NCBI RefSeq assembly: GCF_000276605.1
Contig: NZ_AKJX01000005.1
Coordinates: 1-54,059 of the forward strand
Length of the DNA: 54,059 bases
Reading direction: 5' to 3'
Source: Acidovorax sp. CF316
GTDB taxonomy: Bacteria > Pseudomonadota > Gammaproteobacteria > Burkholderiales > Burkholderiaceae_C
Positions 40,134-48,699 of the stretch are shown piece after piece. The position numbers and the translations under genes are program-made. The notes below the pieces were generated by a model, which ran no database searches, was not told the origin of the DNA, and saw nothing but the letters and a program-made list of their open reading frames with translations. Position 1 is the first letter of the stretch, and every line of letters begins with the position of its first letter.

Positions 40134-41444
40134 TCAGGGCGTCTTCGCGCCGTCCTGGAACCAGCGGCCGATGAGGGCGCGCTCGGCGTCCGTCATCTGC
40201 GTGGCGTTGTTCATGGGCATGAGCTTTTGCACCACGGCCTGCTGGTAGACCGCCTGGGCGTGCTGCTTGACCAGGGCCGGCGAATCCAGGCGCAGGTTCT
40301 TCATCTGCACCTGGGCGCCATGGCACAGGTAGCAGCGCTGCTCCAGCACCGTCTGCACGGCGGCGAATTCGCCACCGGTGCCCGCCGCGGCGGGTGCGGC
40401 GGCAGCCGGGGCCGTGGCCGCTGCGGCCTGGGCCGCCGCGGAAGCGGCAGGGGCCGCAGGGGCAGCAGCAACAGCCGCCGCCGGCTTGGCCGCGGCGACG
40501 GGTGCCGGTGCTGGTGGGGCCGGCCGCATCCAGACAATGGCGCCCAGCAGGGCCGCCACGCCCACCAGGGCATAGGGCAGCGGATTGGGGTTGCGGCCGA
40601 GCTTGTAGCCGTGGCGCATCACGAAGAACTGGCGGATGGCGGCGCCCGCGAACATCATGACGATCAGCACCAGCCAGTTCTGCGCGTGACTCCAGAGGAA
40701 GCTGTAGTGGTTGCTCAGCATCGCGAAGATCACCGGCAGCGTGAAGTAGGTGTTGTGCACGCTGCGCTGCTTGCCGCGCTTGCCGTGGATCGGGTCCACC
40801 TTCTGCCCCGTGCGGATCTGGCGCACCACGGTGCGCTGGCCGGGGATGATCCAGAAGAACACGTTGGCGCTCATCGAGGTGGCGATCATCGCGCCCACCA
40901 GCAGGAAGGCCGCGCGCCCGGCAAACAGGTGGCAGGCCAGCCACGAGGCGATGCACACCAGCACCAGCACCAGGCCGCCGACGATGGCGTCGCCGTTCTT
41001 CTTTTGCCCGAAGATGCGGCAGATGCCGTCGTACAGCAGCCAGAACACGACCAGGAAGGCCAGCGCCGCGCCGATGGCTGCGGGCGGCGCCCAGTCCATG
41101 CGCGACTTGTCGATCAGGTAGGTGCCGGCGCTCCACAGGTAGGACAGGGTGAACAGCGCAAAGCCGCTGAGCCAGGTGCTGTAGCTCTCCCAGTAGAACC
41201 AGTGCAGGTGCTTGGGCAGCTCGGGCGGGGAGACGGCGAACTTGACCGGGTGGTAGAAGCCGCCGCCGTGCACGGCCCAGAGCTCGCCGCTCACGCCCTG
41301 CTTCTTCAGGTCTTCGTCCTCTGGCGGCGTGAGGCTGCTGTCCAGAAAGACGAAGTAAAACGACGAGCCAACCCAGGCGATGGCGGTGATGACGTGGACC
41401 CAGCGCAGCAGCAGGTTGGCCCAGTCGAGAAGGTAGTGTTCCAT
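40134..41444 (-). CDS. puuD: Membrane urate hydroxylase with C-terminal cytochrome c domain
   Basis: Oxidises urate to 5-hydroxyisourate, passing electrons to the respiratory chain. The 436-residue protein has an N-terminal integral-membrane domain of about eight helices (LLRWVHVITAIAWVGSSFYF at 10-29, EDEDLKKQGVSGELWAVHGG, then PKHLHWFYWESYSTWLSGF). A long Ala-Pro linker (about 310-355) leads to a mono-haem cytochrome c domain with CYLCH (Cys371, Cys374, His375) and KLMPMNN as likely Met ligand. ATG 41444 gives MEHYLLDWANLLLRW. It lies downstream of xdhC on the same strand, 217 bp away. Upstream is an 11/12 match to half of the GntR operator near hiuH. Confidence 0.93.
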   Translation of the reverse strand: MEHYLLDWANLLLRWVHVITAIAWVGSSFYFVFLDSSLTPPEDEDLKKQGVSGELWAVHGGGFYHPVKFAVSPPELPKHLHWFYWESYSTWLSGFALFTLSYLWSAGTYLIDKSRMDWAPPAAIGAALAFLVVFWLLYDGICRIFGQKKNGDAIVGGLVLVLVCIASWLACHLFAGRAAFLLVGAMIATSMSANVFFWIIPGQRTVVRQIRTGQKVDPIHGKRGKQRSVHNTYFTLPVIFAMLSNHYSFLWSHAQNWLVLIVMMFAGAAIRQFFVMRHGYKLGRNPNPLPYALVGVAALLGAIVWMRPAPPAPAPVAAAKPAAAVAAAPAAPAASAAAQAAAATAPAAAAPAAAGTGGEFAAVQTVLEQRCYLCHGAQVQMKNLRLDSPALVKQHAQAVYQQAVVQKLMPMNNATQMTDAERALIGRWFQDGAKTP

Positions 41445-41614
41445 TTTTTTCTCAACCTTGGCGGCGTGGGGGGGCACACCGCCTGAACAACCTGCTCACC
41501 ACTGCGGGCGCTCTGAGCAGAACAGGGGGTCGCGCACCATGGCAAACCAAGCTTGCCGGGGCACCGCTGCGACCCATGGGACCGATGCCGCAACGGCCAT
41601 CCAGCTCCCGGGTG

Positions 41615-41626
41615 AAAGTGTATGCA
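41615..41626. promoter_or_regulatory. Partial GntR operator upstream of puuD
   Basis: AAAGTGTATGCA matches AAAGTGTATACA, the left two-thirds of the perfect palindrome at 43505-43522, in 11 of 12 positions. It lies about 170 bp upstream of puuD, in the 217-bp gap following xdhC. Confidence 0.4.
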
Positions 41627-41661
41627 AAAACTGTTCTCAATTCCAGTCCGTAGAGAAACAA

Positions 41662-42516
41662 TCAGGCCTGGGAATACCCTTGAAGCGGATTTGCGACAGC
41701 CTGGACTGCCGCCACTGATTGCAAGAGTTGTGCCGCCACGGCCACGGCAATCACCTCGGGCTCCTTGCCCGGGATGCCCGGCACGCCGATGGGGCAGGTC
41801 ACATGGGCCAGCTCGCGCGCGCTGAAGCCGCGTGCCGTGAGCCGGCTGGTGAAGGTGGCCCACTTGGTCTTGCTGCCAATGAGCCCGATGAAGGGCAGAT
41901 CGCCCTGCTCGCGCTGGCGCCTGAGGCAGGCGGCCACCACGTCCAGGTCCTCGGCATGGCTGAAGCTCATGATGAGCACGCGCGATCCCGCCGCCAGCGT
42001 GGGCACGGCCATCTGCACCGGCTCGGAATGCTCGCAGTGCACATTGGGCGGCGGCGCGTCCGGAAAAATCCCGTCGCGGCTGTCGATCCAGGTCAGCGCA
42101 AAGGGCAGCGGCGCCAGCACGCGCGCCAAGGCATGGCCCACATGGCCGCCGCCGAACAGCGCCACCGGGTGCAGGTCGGCCGTAAGGCGCCGGGCCAGGG
42201 CCGGGGCGTCCTGCGCGGCCAGGCGCTCGAATTCGAGGTACACCACGCCGCCGCAGCACTGGCCCAGGGCCGGGCCCAGGGCAAAGCGCATCGGCGCCGG
42301 GTCGTTCGCGGCGCCAGGGTCTGCCAGGCGGCGGCGCGCCTCGGCAATGGCCTGGTGCTCCAGGTGGCCACCGCCGACGGTGCCCACCAACCTGTGTGCG
42401 AACACGGCCATCCACGCGCCCGATTCACGCGGGACGGAGCCTTGGGTAGACTCCACGCTCACCAGACATGCCGGTTCGGCCGCAAGGCCCTCCAGCAACA
42501 AACGCAAGTTCTCCAC
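41662..42516 (-). CDS. xdhC: Xanthine dehydrogenase accessory protein XdhC
   Basis: Molybdenum-cofactor chaperone that binds and sulfurates Moco before insertion into XdhB. The product has the XdhC/CoxI N-terminal domain (VSVESTQGSVPRESGAWMAV, GTVGGGHLEHQAIAEARRRL) and the C-terminal Rossmann-like domain (VALFGGGHVGHALARVLAPL, LIMSFSHAEDLDVVAACLRR, FIGLIGSKTKWATFTSRL). I chose the GTG at 42516 (VENLRLLL, with AAAGGA upstream) because the alternative ATG at 42549 overlaps the start of the divergent gene. About 284 residues with this start. It is separated from xdhAB by 9 kb. Confidence 0.92.
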   Translation of the reverse strand: MENLRLLLEGLAAEPACLVSVESTQGSVPRESGAWMAVFAHRLVGTVGGGHLEHQAIAEARRRLADPGAANDPAPMRFALGPALGQCCGGVVYLEFERLAAQDAPALARRLTADLHPVALFGGGHVGHALARVLAPLPFALTWIDSRDGIFPDAPPPNVHCEHSEPVQMAVPTLAAGSRVLIMSFSHAEDLDVVAACLRRQREQGDLPFIGLIGSKTKWATFTSRLTARGFSARELAHVTCPIGVPGIPGKEPEVIAVAVAAQLLQSVAAVQAVANPLQGYSQA

Positions 42517-42547
42517 TGCCGCCGTCCTTTCGTTACACCCGCCCACC

Positions 42548-43099
42548 ATGCCCGATACCCCGCCAAATCACCGTCCCGGCAAAGGCCGCCACTGGCTGCT
42601 GGCAGGCATCATGGCCGCTGGTGCCGCCCTGGTCGCTGCCTGCAAGTCTGCGCCAGAACCCGCAGCCGCGCCAGCCACGCCAGAGACCCGCCCTCCTACC
42701 AGTACCGACATCCAGGGTGTCAAGGGCCCCGTGCCGGCCAGCGCCGGCTCGGCCCGCCCCTCGGCAGCCGCCACGCCCCGCGCCTACCGGCAGGACGGCG
42801 CCACCCACCTCTATGGCCTGAACGCCGAGCGCATCTTCAAGGGCAAGCTGCCCCCGCAGCTGTACGCCATCGGCGTGATCGAGGTGGACATCGACCGCAC
42901 CGGCAAGGTCACGCGCGTGAACTGGCTGCGCGCCCCGCGCCATGCGCCCGAGGTGGTCAAGGAGATCGAGCGCACCGTGCGTGCCGCGGCCCCCTACCCG
43001 GTGCCCACGCGCCTGGGCAAGGTGACCTACACCGAGACCTGGCTGTGGGACAAGAGCGGCAAGTTCCAACTCGATACCCTCACCGAAGGTCAGCTCTGA
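42548..43099 (+). CDS. Lipoprotein with TonB-C-like domain, function unknown
   Basis: A 183-residue predicted lipoprotein. Signal peptide WLLAGIMAAGAALVAAC with lipidation Cys32, then a Pro/Ala/Thr-rich linker (33-75), then a compact domain (about 80-180) with YAIGVIEVDIDRTGKVTRVN and PYPVPTRLGKVTYTETWLWD, resembling the C-terminal domain of TonB-type energy transducers. Without a membrane anchor helix it is unlikely to be a working TonB; such proteins are annotated as energy-transducer-like or hypothetical. It is divergent from xdhC and convergent with hiuH. Confidence 0.75.
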   Translation: MPDTPPNHRPGKGRHWLLAGIMAAGAALVAACKSAPEPAAAPATPETRPPTSTDIQGVKGPVPASAGSARPSAAATPRAYRQDGATHLYGLNAERIFKGKLPPQLYAIGVIEVDIDRTGKVTRVNWLRAPRHAPEVVKEIERTVRAAAPYPVPTRLGKVTYTETWLWDKSGKFQLDTLTEGQL

Positions 43100-43105
43100 G
43101 AGCCT

Positions 43106-43456
43106 TCAAGAACCGCGGTAGGTGGAGTAGCTCCACGGGCTCACCAGCAGCGGCACGTGGTAGTGCTGGTCTTCGTGTGCAACGCCGAAGTCCAGGCTCA
43201 CCTGGTTCAGGAAGTTCGGCTCGGGCAATTGCACGCCCTTGGCCTTGAAATACCCCGCCACGTCAAAGCGCAGCCGGTAGGTGCCGGCGCGCAGGCTGGC
43301 GTTGTCGAACAGCGGTGCATCGGTGCGGCCGTCGTGGTTGAGCACCAGGCGCTGCAGCAGCGTGGCGGCGTCGCCGTGGGTGGAATACAGGGCGACTTCC
43401 ATGCCGGCCGCGGGGCAGCCATTCATGGTGTCCAGAACATGCGTGCTCAAGCCCAT
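43106..43456 (-). CDS. hiuH: 5-hydroxyisourate hydrolase (transthyretin-like)
   Basis: Hydrolyses 5-hydroxyisourate to OHCU, the second step of urate breakdown. The 116-residue product has LSTHVLDTMNGCPAAGMEV (residues 3-21), the middle LVLNHDGRTDAPLFDNASL, the substrate motif EDQHYHVPLLVSPWSYSTYR and the hallmark C-terminus YRGS. The ATG at 43456 has an AGGAGA ribosome-binding site; the longer frame from 43540 would read through the operator. Divergent from gntR regulator 2, with a perfect palindromic operator between them. Confidence 0.96.
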   Translation of the reverse strand: MGLSTHVLDTMNGCPAAGMEVALYSTHGDAATLLQRLVLNHDGRTDAPLFDNASLRAGTYRLRFDVAGYFKAKGVQLPEPNFLNQVSLDFGVAHEDQHYHVPLLVSPWSYSTYRGS

Positions 43457-43504
43457 AGGGATTCTCCTGAAGGATGGGGATAGGAAAAATGCAATCTGTA
43501 GACC

Positions 43505-43522
43505 AAAAGTGTATACACTTTT
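43505..43522. promoter_or_regulatory. GntR operator between hiuH and gntR2
   Basis: AAAAGTGTATACACTTTT is an 18-bp perfect palindrome centred in the 90-bp divergent gap. It has the TGTATACA core known for FCD-type GntR proteins. Position fits repression of both hiuH and the gntR-puuE-uraD-allC operon. Confidence 0.75.
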
Positions 43523-43546
43523 CGCCAATCCTCCTATCATGTCGCC

Positions 43547-44230
43547 ATGGAATCTTCATCCACCAGTGCCATCGTCGAGGCGTTGACCCGCGCCATCGTT
43601 GAACACCGCCTGCAGCCCGGCACCAAGCTGGCCGAGCAGAAGCTTGCCGACCACTTCGGCGTCTCGCGCACGCTGGTGCGCCAGGCGCTGTTCCAGATGG
43701 CGCAAAACAAACTGGTCACGCTGGAGCCCGCGCGCGGCGCCTTTGTCTCCACCCCCTCGGTGGAAGAGGCGCGCCAGGTGTTCGCCGTGCGCCGCATGCT
43801 CGAGACCGAGATGACCCGCGCCTTCGTGCGCAGCGTCACGCCGGCCAAGATCAAGGCCTTGCGCGCCCACGTGGCCAGCGAGAAGGCCGCCATGGGCACG
43901 GCCGACGCCAGCAGCCGCACCGAGCTCTTGGGCGACTTCCACGTGCGCATGGCCGAGCTCATGGGCAACGAGGTGCTGGCCCACCTGCTGGGCGACCTGA
44001 TCTCGCGCTGCGCGCTGATCACGCTGATGTACCAGTCGGCCAGTGCCGCAGAACATTCGCACGAGGAACACGGCGAGATCGTCACCGCGCTGGCCGCGCG
44101 CGACGAGGACCAGGCCGTGGCCCTCATGCAGTCGCACCTCGAGCATGTCGAGGCCAGCCTCACCTTCGACCGCAAGCGCCCTGCCAGCGACCTGGCCATG
44201 GCGCTCGCCCCCGTGACCTCCGTTTCGTGA
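43547..44230 (+). CDS. GntR-family regulator, FCD subfamily (regulator 2, urate/allantoin regulon)
   Basis: A 227-residue regulator: winged helix (about 8-75, IVEALTRAIVEHRLQPGTKL and DHFGVSRTLVRQALFQMAQN) plus FCD domain (about 85-215) with the metal-binding pattern in LLGDFHVRMAELMGN and SAAEHSHEEHGEIVTALAAR. It is the first gene of an operon with puuE, the uraD-allC fusion and an M20 hydrolase; its stop overlaps the next potential start (GTGA). An 18-bp palindrome upstream is the probable operator. The inducer may be urate, hydroxyisourate or allantoin (inference). Confidence 0.92.
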   Translation: MESSSTSAIVEALTRAIVEHRLQPGTKLAEQKLADHFGVSRTLVRQALFQMAQNKLVTLEPARGAFVSTPSVEEARQVFAVRRMLETEMTRAFVRSVTPAKIKALRAHVASEKAAMGTADASSRTELLGDFHVRMAELMGNEVLAHLLGDLISRCALITLMYQSASAAEHSHEEHGEIVTALAARDEDQAVALMQSHLEHVEASLTFDRKRPASDLAMALAPVTSVS

Positions 44231-44241
44231 GCAGACACACC

Positions 44242-45210
44242 ATGATCTACGACTCCACCCACCCCTACCCCCGCGACCTCGTCGGCTACGGCCCCAACCC
44301 GCCCCATGCCCAGTGGCCCGGCCAGGCACGCATTGCCGTGCAGTTCGTGCTCAACTACGAAGAGGGCGGCGAAAACGCCACCCTGCACGGCGACGCGGGC
44401 TCGGAGCAGTTCCTCTCGGAAATGTTCAACCCCGCCAGCTACCCCGAGCGGCACATGAGCATGGAGGGCATCTACGAATACGGCTCGCGTGCCGGCGTGT
44501 GGCGCATCCTGCGCGAATTCGACAAGCGCCAGCTGCCGCTCACCGTGTTCGGCGTATCGACGGCGCTGCAGCGCCACCCCGAGCTGACCCAGGCCTTCGT
44601 GCAGGCCGGCCACGAGATCGCCTGCCACGGCCTCAAGTGGATCCACTACCAGCACATCCCCGAAGAGGTGGAGCGCGCCCACATGGCCGAGGCCATGGCC
44701 ATCATCGAGCGCATGACAGGCCAGCGCGCGACCGGCTGGTACACCGGGCGCGACAGCCCCAACACCCACCGCCTGGTGGCCGACTTCGGCGGCTTCGAGT
44801 ACGACAGCGACTACTACGGCGACGACCTGCCCTTCTGGATGAAGGTGCAGCGCAGCGACGGCAGCGTGGCGCCCCAGCTCATCGTGCCCTACACGCTGGA
44901 CTGCAACGACATGCGCTTTGCCCTGCCCCAGGGTTATTCGCACGCCGACCCGTTCTTCCAGTACCTCAAGGACACCTTCGACGCCCTGTACGCCGAAGGC
45001 GACCCCGACGGCGACAACGCGCCCAAGATGATGAGCATCGGCATGCACTGCCGCCTGCTCGGCCGCCCCGGCCGCATCACGGCGCTGCAGCGCTTCCTGG
45101 ACCACATCGCCCAGCACGACAAGGTGTGGGTGGCGCGCCGCGTGGACATCGCGCGCCACTGGGCCCAGGTGCATCCCTTCAACGACACCACCGTCACCAG
45201 CAAGGCCTGA
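44242..45210 (+). CDS. puuE: Allantoinase, metal-independent PuuE type
   Basis: Hydrolyses allantoin to allantoate. The 322-residue product belongs to the polysaccharide-deacetylase-like fold allantoinases, with family motifs YPRDLVGYGPNPPHAQWPGQ, AVQFVLNYEEGGENATLHGD, YEYGSRAGVWRILREFDKR, GLKWIHYQHIPEEVERAHM and GWYTGRDSPNTHRLV. A GTG at 44227 overlapping the gntR2 stop would add five residues; I prefer the ATG at 44242, which gives the standard MIYDSTHPYPRDLVGYG start. It is followed after 5 bp by the uraD-allC fusion. Confidence 0.96.
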   Translation: MIYDSTHPYPRDLVGYGPNPPHAQWPGQARIAVQFVLNYEEGGENATLHGDAGSEQFLSEMFNPASYPERHMSMEGIYEYGSRAGVWRILREFDKRQLPLTVFGVSTALQRHPELTQAFVQAGHEIACHGLKWIHYQHIPEEVERAHMAEAMAIIERMTGQRATGWYTGRDSPNTHRLVADFGGFEYDSDYYGDDLPFWMKVQRSDGSVAPQLIVPYTLDCNDMRFALPQGYSHADPFFQYLKDTFDALYAEGDPDGDNAPKMMSIGMHCRLLGRPGRITALQRFLDHIAQHDKVWVARRVDIARHWAQVHPFNDTTVTSKA

Positions 45211-45215
45211 CCACC

Positions 45216-47000
45216 ATGGCACTCACCCTTGACCAACTCAACGCGGCCACCCCGGCCGAGGCCCTGCAGTGGCTGGACGGCGTGTACGAGCACTCGCCCT
45301 GGATCGCAGAGCAGGCGCTGGCCCAGCGCCCCTTCCGCTCGCTGGCGCACCTGCGCCACGCCCTGGCCCAGGCCGTGCGCACCGCGCCGCAGGATGCGCA
45401 GCTGGCGCTGATCCGCGCCCACCCGGAACTGGCCGGCAAGGCCATGGTGGCCAACAGCCTCACGGCCGAGTCGACCAACGAGCAGAGCAAGGCCGGCCTG
45501 GCCCAGTGCACGCCCGAGGAGTTCGCGCGCATCCAGAAGCTCAATGCGGACTACAACGCGCGCTTTGGCTTCCCCTTCATCCTGGCGGTGCGCGGGCCGC
45601 GCGGCGCGGGCCTGCCACGCCAGGAGATCATCGCCACCTTTGCGCGCCGGCTGGACAACCACCCCGACTTCGAGCGCGCCGAGGCGCTGCGCAACATCCA
45701 CCGCATTGCCGAGATCCGCCTGAACGACAAGTTCGACGCCGAGCCCGTGCTGGGCAACGACGTGTGGGACTGGCAGGAGAACCTGGCCCAGCACTCGGAC
45801 CCCGGTTTTGCCGAAAAGGGCCAGCTCACCGTCACCTACCTCACCGACGCACACCGCGCCTGCGCCCAGCGCATCAGCCACTGGATGCGCGACTGCGGCT
45901 TCGACGAGGTCGAAGTGGACGCCGTGGGCAACGTGGTGGGCCGCTACCACCCTGCCGCTGGCGCCGCACAAGGCAAGTACCTGATGACCGGATCGCACTA
46001 CGACACGGTGCGCAACGGCGGCAAGTACGACGGGCGGCTGGGCATCTTCGTGCCCATGGCCTGCGTGCGCGAGCTGCACCGCGCCGGCAAGCGCCTGCCC
46101 TTCGGCATCGAGGTCATTGGCTTTGCCGAAGAAGAAGGCCAGCGCTACAAGGCCACCTTCCTCGGGTCGGGCGCGCTCATCGGCCATTTCAACAACGCCT
46201 GGCTGGACCAGAAGGACGCCGACGGTGTGACCATGCGCGAGGCCATGCAGCATGCCGGCCTGTGCATCGACGACATCCCCAAGCTGCAACGCGACGCCGC
46301 GCAGTACCTGGGCTTCATCGAGGTGCACATCGAACAGGGCCCGGTGCTCAACGAGCTGGACCTACCGCTGGGCGTGGTCACCTCCATCAATGGCGGCGTG
46401 CGCTACATCGGCGAGATGATCGGCATGGCCAGCCATGCCGGCACCACCCCCATGGACCGCCGCCGCGACGCCGCCGTGGCCGTGGCCGAGCTGGCCCTGT
46501 ACATCGAGCAGCGCGCCGCCAAGGACGGCGACTCGGTGGGCACCATCGGCCTGCTGAACGTGCCTGGCGGCTCCATCAACGTGGTGCCCGGCCGCTGCCA
46601 GTTCAGCCTGGACCTGCGCGCCCCCAACGACCCGCAGCGCGACGCGCTGGCCCGCGACGTGCTCGACGAGCTGGCCCGCATCGCCGCACGGCGCGGCATG
46701 CGCTACACGCTGGAAGAATCCATGCGCGCCGCCGCCGCCCCCAGCTCACCCGCCTGGCTGCACCGCTGGGAACGCGCCGTCGACGCCCTGGGCGTACCCG
46801 TGTTCCGCATGCCCAGCGGCGCCGGGCACGATGCGATGAAGCTGCACGAGATCATGCCGCAGGCCATGCTCTTCGTGCGCGGCCTGAACGCCGGCATCAG
46901 CCACAACCCGCTCGAATCCACCACCAACAACGACATGCAGCTGGCCGTGGACGCCTTCACGCACGTGCTGCAACAGCTCTCCGAGGAAACCCCCGCATGA
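45216..47000 (+). CDS. Fused OHCU decarboxylase and allantoate amidohydrolase
   Basis: A single open frame of 594 residues. Residues 1-170 are an OHCU decarboxylase (UraD): TLDQLNAATPAEALQWLDGV, catalytic-His motif LIRAHPELAGKAM, LTAESTNEQSKAGL and FGFPFILAVRG. Residues about 175-590 are an M20-family allantoate amidohydrolase (AllC): metal ligands in MTGSHYDTVRNGGKYDGRLG, GFAEEEGQRYKATFLGSGA, IEVHIEQGPVL, HAGTTPMDRRRDAA, and GAGHDAM then ISHNPLE. OHCU decarboxylase makes S-allantoin; allantoate amidohydrolase acts two steps later, with PuuE in between. The two halves meet without stop or frameshift. An ATGA overlap links it to the next gene. Confidence 0.93.
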   Translation: MALTLDQLNAATPAEALQWLDGVYEHSPWIAEQALAQRPFRSLAHLRHALAQAVRTAPQDAQLALIRAHPELAGKAMVANSLTAESTNEQSKAGLAQCTPEEFARIQKLNADYNARFGFPFILAVRGPRGAGLPRQEIIATFARRLDNHPDFERAEALRNIHRIAEIRLNDKFDAEPVLGNDVWDWQENLAQHSDPGFAEKGQLTVTYLTDAHRACAQRISHWMRDCGFDEVEVDAVGNVVGRYHPAAGAAQGKYLMTGSHYDTVRNGGKYDGRLGIFVPMACVRELHRAGKRLPFGIEVIGFAEEEGQRYKATFLGSGALIGHFNNAWLDQKDADGVTMREAMQHAGLCIDDIPKLQRDAAQYLGFIEVHIEQGPVLNELDLPLGVVTSINGGVRYIGEMIGMASHAGTTPMDRRRDAAVAVAELALYIEQRAAKDGDSVGTIGLLNVPGGSINVVPGRCQFSLDLRAPNDPQRDALARDVLDELARIAARRGMRYTLEESMRAAAAPSSPAWLHRWERAVDALGVPVFRMPSGAGHDAMKLHEIMPQAMLFVRGLNAGISHNPLESTTNNDMQLAVDAFTHVLQQLSEETPA

Positions 47001-48244
47001 CCACCACCCCAACGACCGACTACGCCGCACTGGATGCGTGGATCGACCAGCACTTCGACGAGGAAGTGCAGTTTCTGCAGGCGCTGGTGCGCGTGCCCAC
47101 CGACACGCCCCCGGGCAACAACGCGCCCCACGCCGAGCGCACGGCAGAGCTGCTCCGTGACTTTGGCTACGAGGCCGAAAAGCACGCCGTGCCCGCCGCC
47201 GACGTGCAGGCCTACGGCATGGAGTCGATCACCAACCTGATCGTGCGCCGCAAGTACGGCAGCGAAGGCAAGGGCCCGACCATCGCCCTGAACGCCCACG
47301 GCGATGTGGTGCCCCCCGGCGAAGGCTGGACGCACGACCCCTACGGCGCCGAGATCGTGGACGGCAAGATGTACGGCCGCGCCACCGCCGTGAGCAAGAG
47401 CGATTTCGCCAGCTTCACCTTTGCGCTGCGTGCTCTCGAAGCCGTGGCCCAGCCTGCCCAGGGCGCGGTGGAACTGCACTTCACCTACGACGAAGAGTTT
47501 GGCGGCGAACTCGGCCCCGGCTGGCTGCTGCAAAAGGGCCTGACCAAGCCGGACCTGATGATCGCGGCCGGCTTCTCGTACGAGGTGGTCACCGCCCACA
47601 ACGGCTGCCTGCAGATGGAAGTGACGGTGCACGGCAAGATGGCGCACGCCGCCGTGCCCCACACCGGCGTGGACGCGCTGCAGGGCGCCGTGCACATCCT
47701 GAACGCGCTGTACGCGCAGAACCAGGAGTACTTGAAGGTCACCTCCAACGTGGCCGGCATCAAGCACCCCTACCTGAACGTGGGCCGTATCGAGGGCGGC
47801 ACCAACACCAACGTGGTGCCCGGCAAGGTGAGCTTCAAGCTCGACCGCCGCATGATCCCCGAGGAGAACCCGGTGGAGGTGGAAGCCGCTATCCGCCGCG
47901 TGATCGAGACCGCTGCAGGCGAGCGCGCCGGCATCTCGGTGGAAATCCGCCGCCTGCTGCTGGCCAACGCCATGACACCGCTGGCCGGCAACAAGCCGCT
48001 GGTCGATGCCATCCAGAAGCACGCGCAAGAGTTGCTGGGCGAGCCCGTGCCCGCCCTGGGCACGCCCCTGTACACCGACGTGCGCCTGTACGTGGAGCGC
48101 GGCATTCCCGGCGTGATCTACGGCGCCGGCCCGCGCACCGTGCTCGAATCGCATGCCAAGCGCGCCGACGAGCGCCTGGACCTGGAAGATCTGCGCCGTG
48201 CGACCAAGGTGATCGCACGCACGTTGAAGGACCTGTTGGCGTAA
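46997..48244 (+). CDS. M20-family zinc amidohydrolase, possible ureido-intermediate hydrolase
   Basis: A 415-residue ArgE/DapE-type hydrolase. Metal and catalytic residues: LNAHGDVVPPGEGW (His, Asp), GRATAVSKSDFASF (Asp), FTYDEEFGGELGPG (catalytic Glu pair), then the lid domain VTVHGKMAHAAVPHTGVDAL, and the C-terminal His in VLESHAKRADERLDLEDL. It is translationally coupled to the uraD-allC fusion (ATGA). Substrate not assigned by sequence. Because no ureidoglycolate lyase or ureidoglycine aminohydrolase is seen here, an action on ureidoglycolate or ureidoglycine is a reasonable guess; an N-acyl amino acid is the alternative. Confidence 0.85.
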   Translation: MTTTPTTDYAALDAWIDQHFDEEVQFLQALVRVPTDTPPGNNAPHAERTAELLRDFGYEAEKHAVPAADVQAYGMESITNLIVRRKYGSEGKGPTIALNAHGDVVPPGEGWTHDPYGAEIVDGKMYGRATAVSKSDFASFTFALRALEAVAQPAQGAVELHFTYDEEFGGELGPGWLLQKGLTKPDLMIAAGFSYEVVTAHNGCLQMEVTVHGKMAHAAVPHTGVDALQGAVHILNALYAQNQEYLKVTSNVAGIKHPYLNVGRIEGGTNTNVVPGKVSFKLDRRMIPEENPVEVEAAIRRVIETAAGERAGISVEIRRLLLANAMTPLAGNKPLVDAIQKHAQELLGEPVPALGTPLYTDVRLYVERGIPGVIYGAGPRTVLESHAKRADERLDLEDLRRATKVIARTLKDLLA

Positions 48245-48699
48245 GCCAGCCCCCTCGGGGCTGGGCGCGCTACACACGCCCGGCCCCGTAGCCGCCCCGC
48301 CCACACCAAGCGGTAGACCGGTGGCGAACGTCCATCCCTTGGTGGACGGACTGGATGGCAAGGCGCCACGCCCCGTGGCACCATCAGATTGCACCCCCGT
48401 GAACCTTTTTTCCGGTCCGCAACACCCCTAGAGTCATGGGCTTGCACCCACTCGTCCTGCCCTTCAGGACTGCGCAGCCATGACCTCATCCCCGACCGAT
48501 TTCACCCGACCCGCAACCGGCGGGAGCGCCTGCCGGCGGGGGATGACGCGCGCGCATGGGGCGCATACCCAATCGGCATGACCCGGTGATTACGCGCAGC
48601 CCGGGCCACCCCTACACTTACCCTGGGCCCCTTTCGCGTGCCGATTCGCGGGCCTGACTTCCAAAATCCTACAAAGCAATAACCAAGGAGCACCTACCA
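48245..48699. other. Non-coding 455-bp region between purine operon and ggt
   Basis: No credible gene. It begins with a hairpin CCAGCCCC-CTC-GGGGCTGG (48246-48253 / 48257-48264) directly after the M20 stop, a likely transcript end without U-tract. The rest is GC-rich with a TTTTTT run near 48405 and no convincing promoter. An AAGGAG site at 48686 serves ggt. Confidence 0.5.

Noticed and set aside
45269..48244. 991-codon open frame starting inside the uraD-allC gene
   Set aside because: The first part is an out-of-frame shadow of the fusion gene; only the part after 46997 is real and belongs to the M20 hydrolase with its own coupled start.
48118..48489. Minus-strand frame between the M20 gene and ggt as a gene
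   Set aside because: No ribosome-binding site, overlaps the 3' end of the M20 gene in antisense and has Arg/Pro-rich sequence without domain features.
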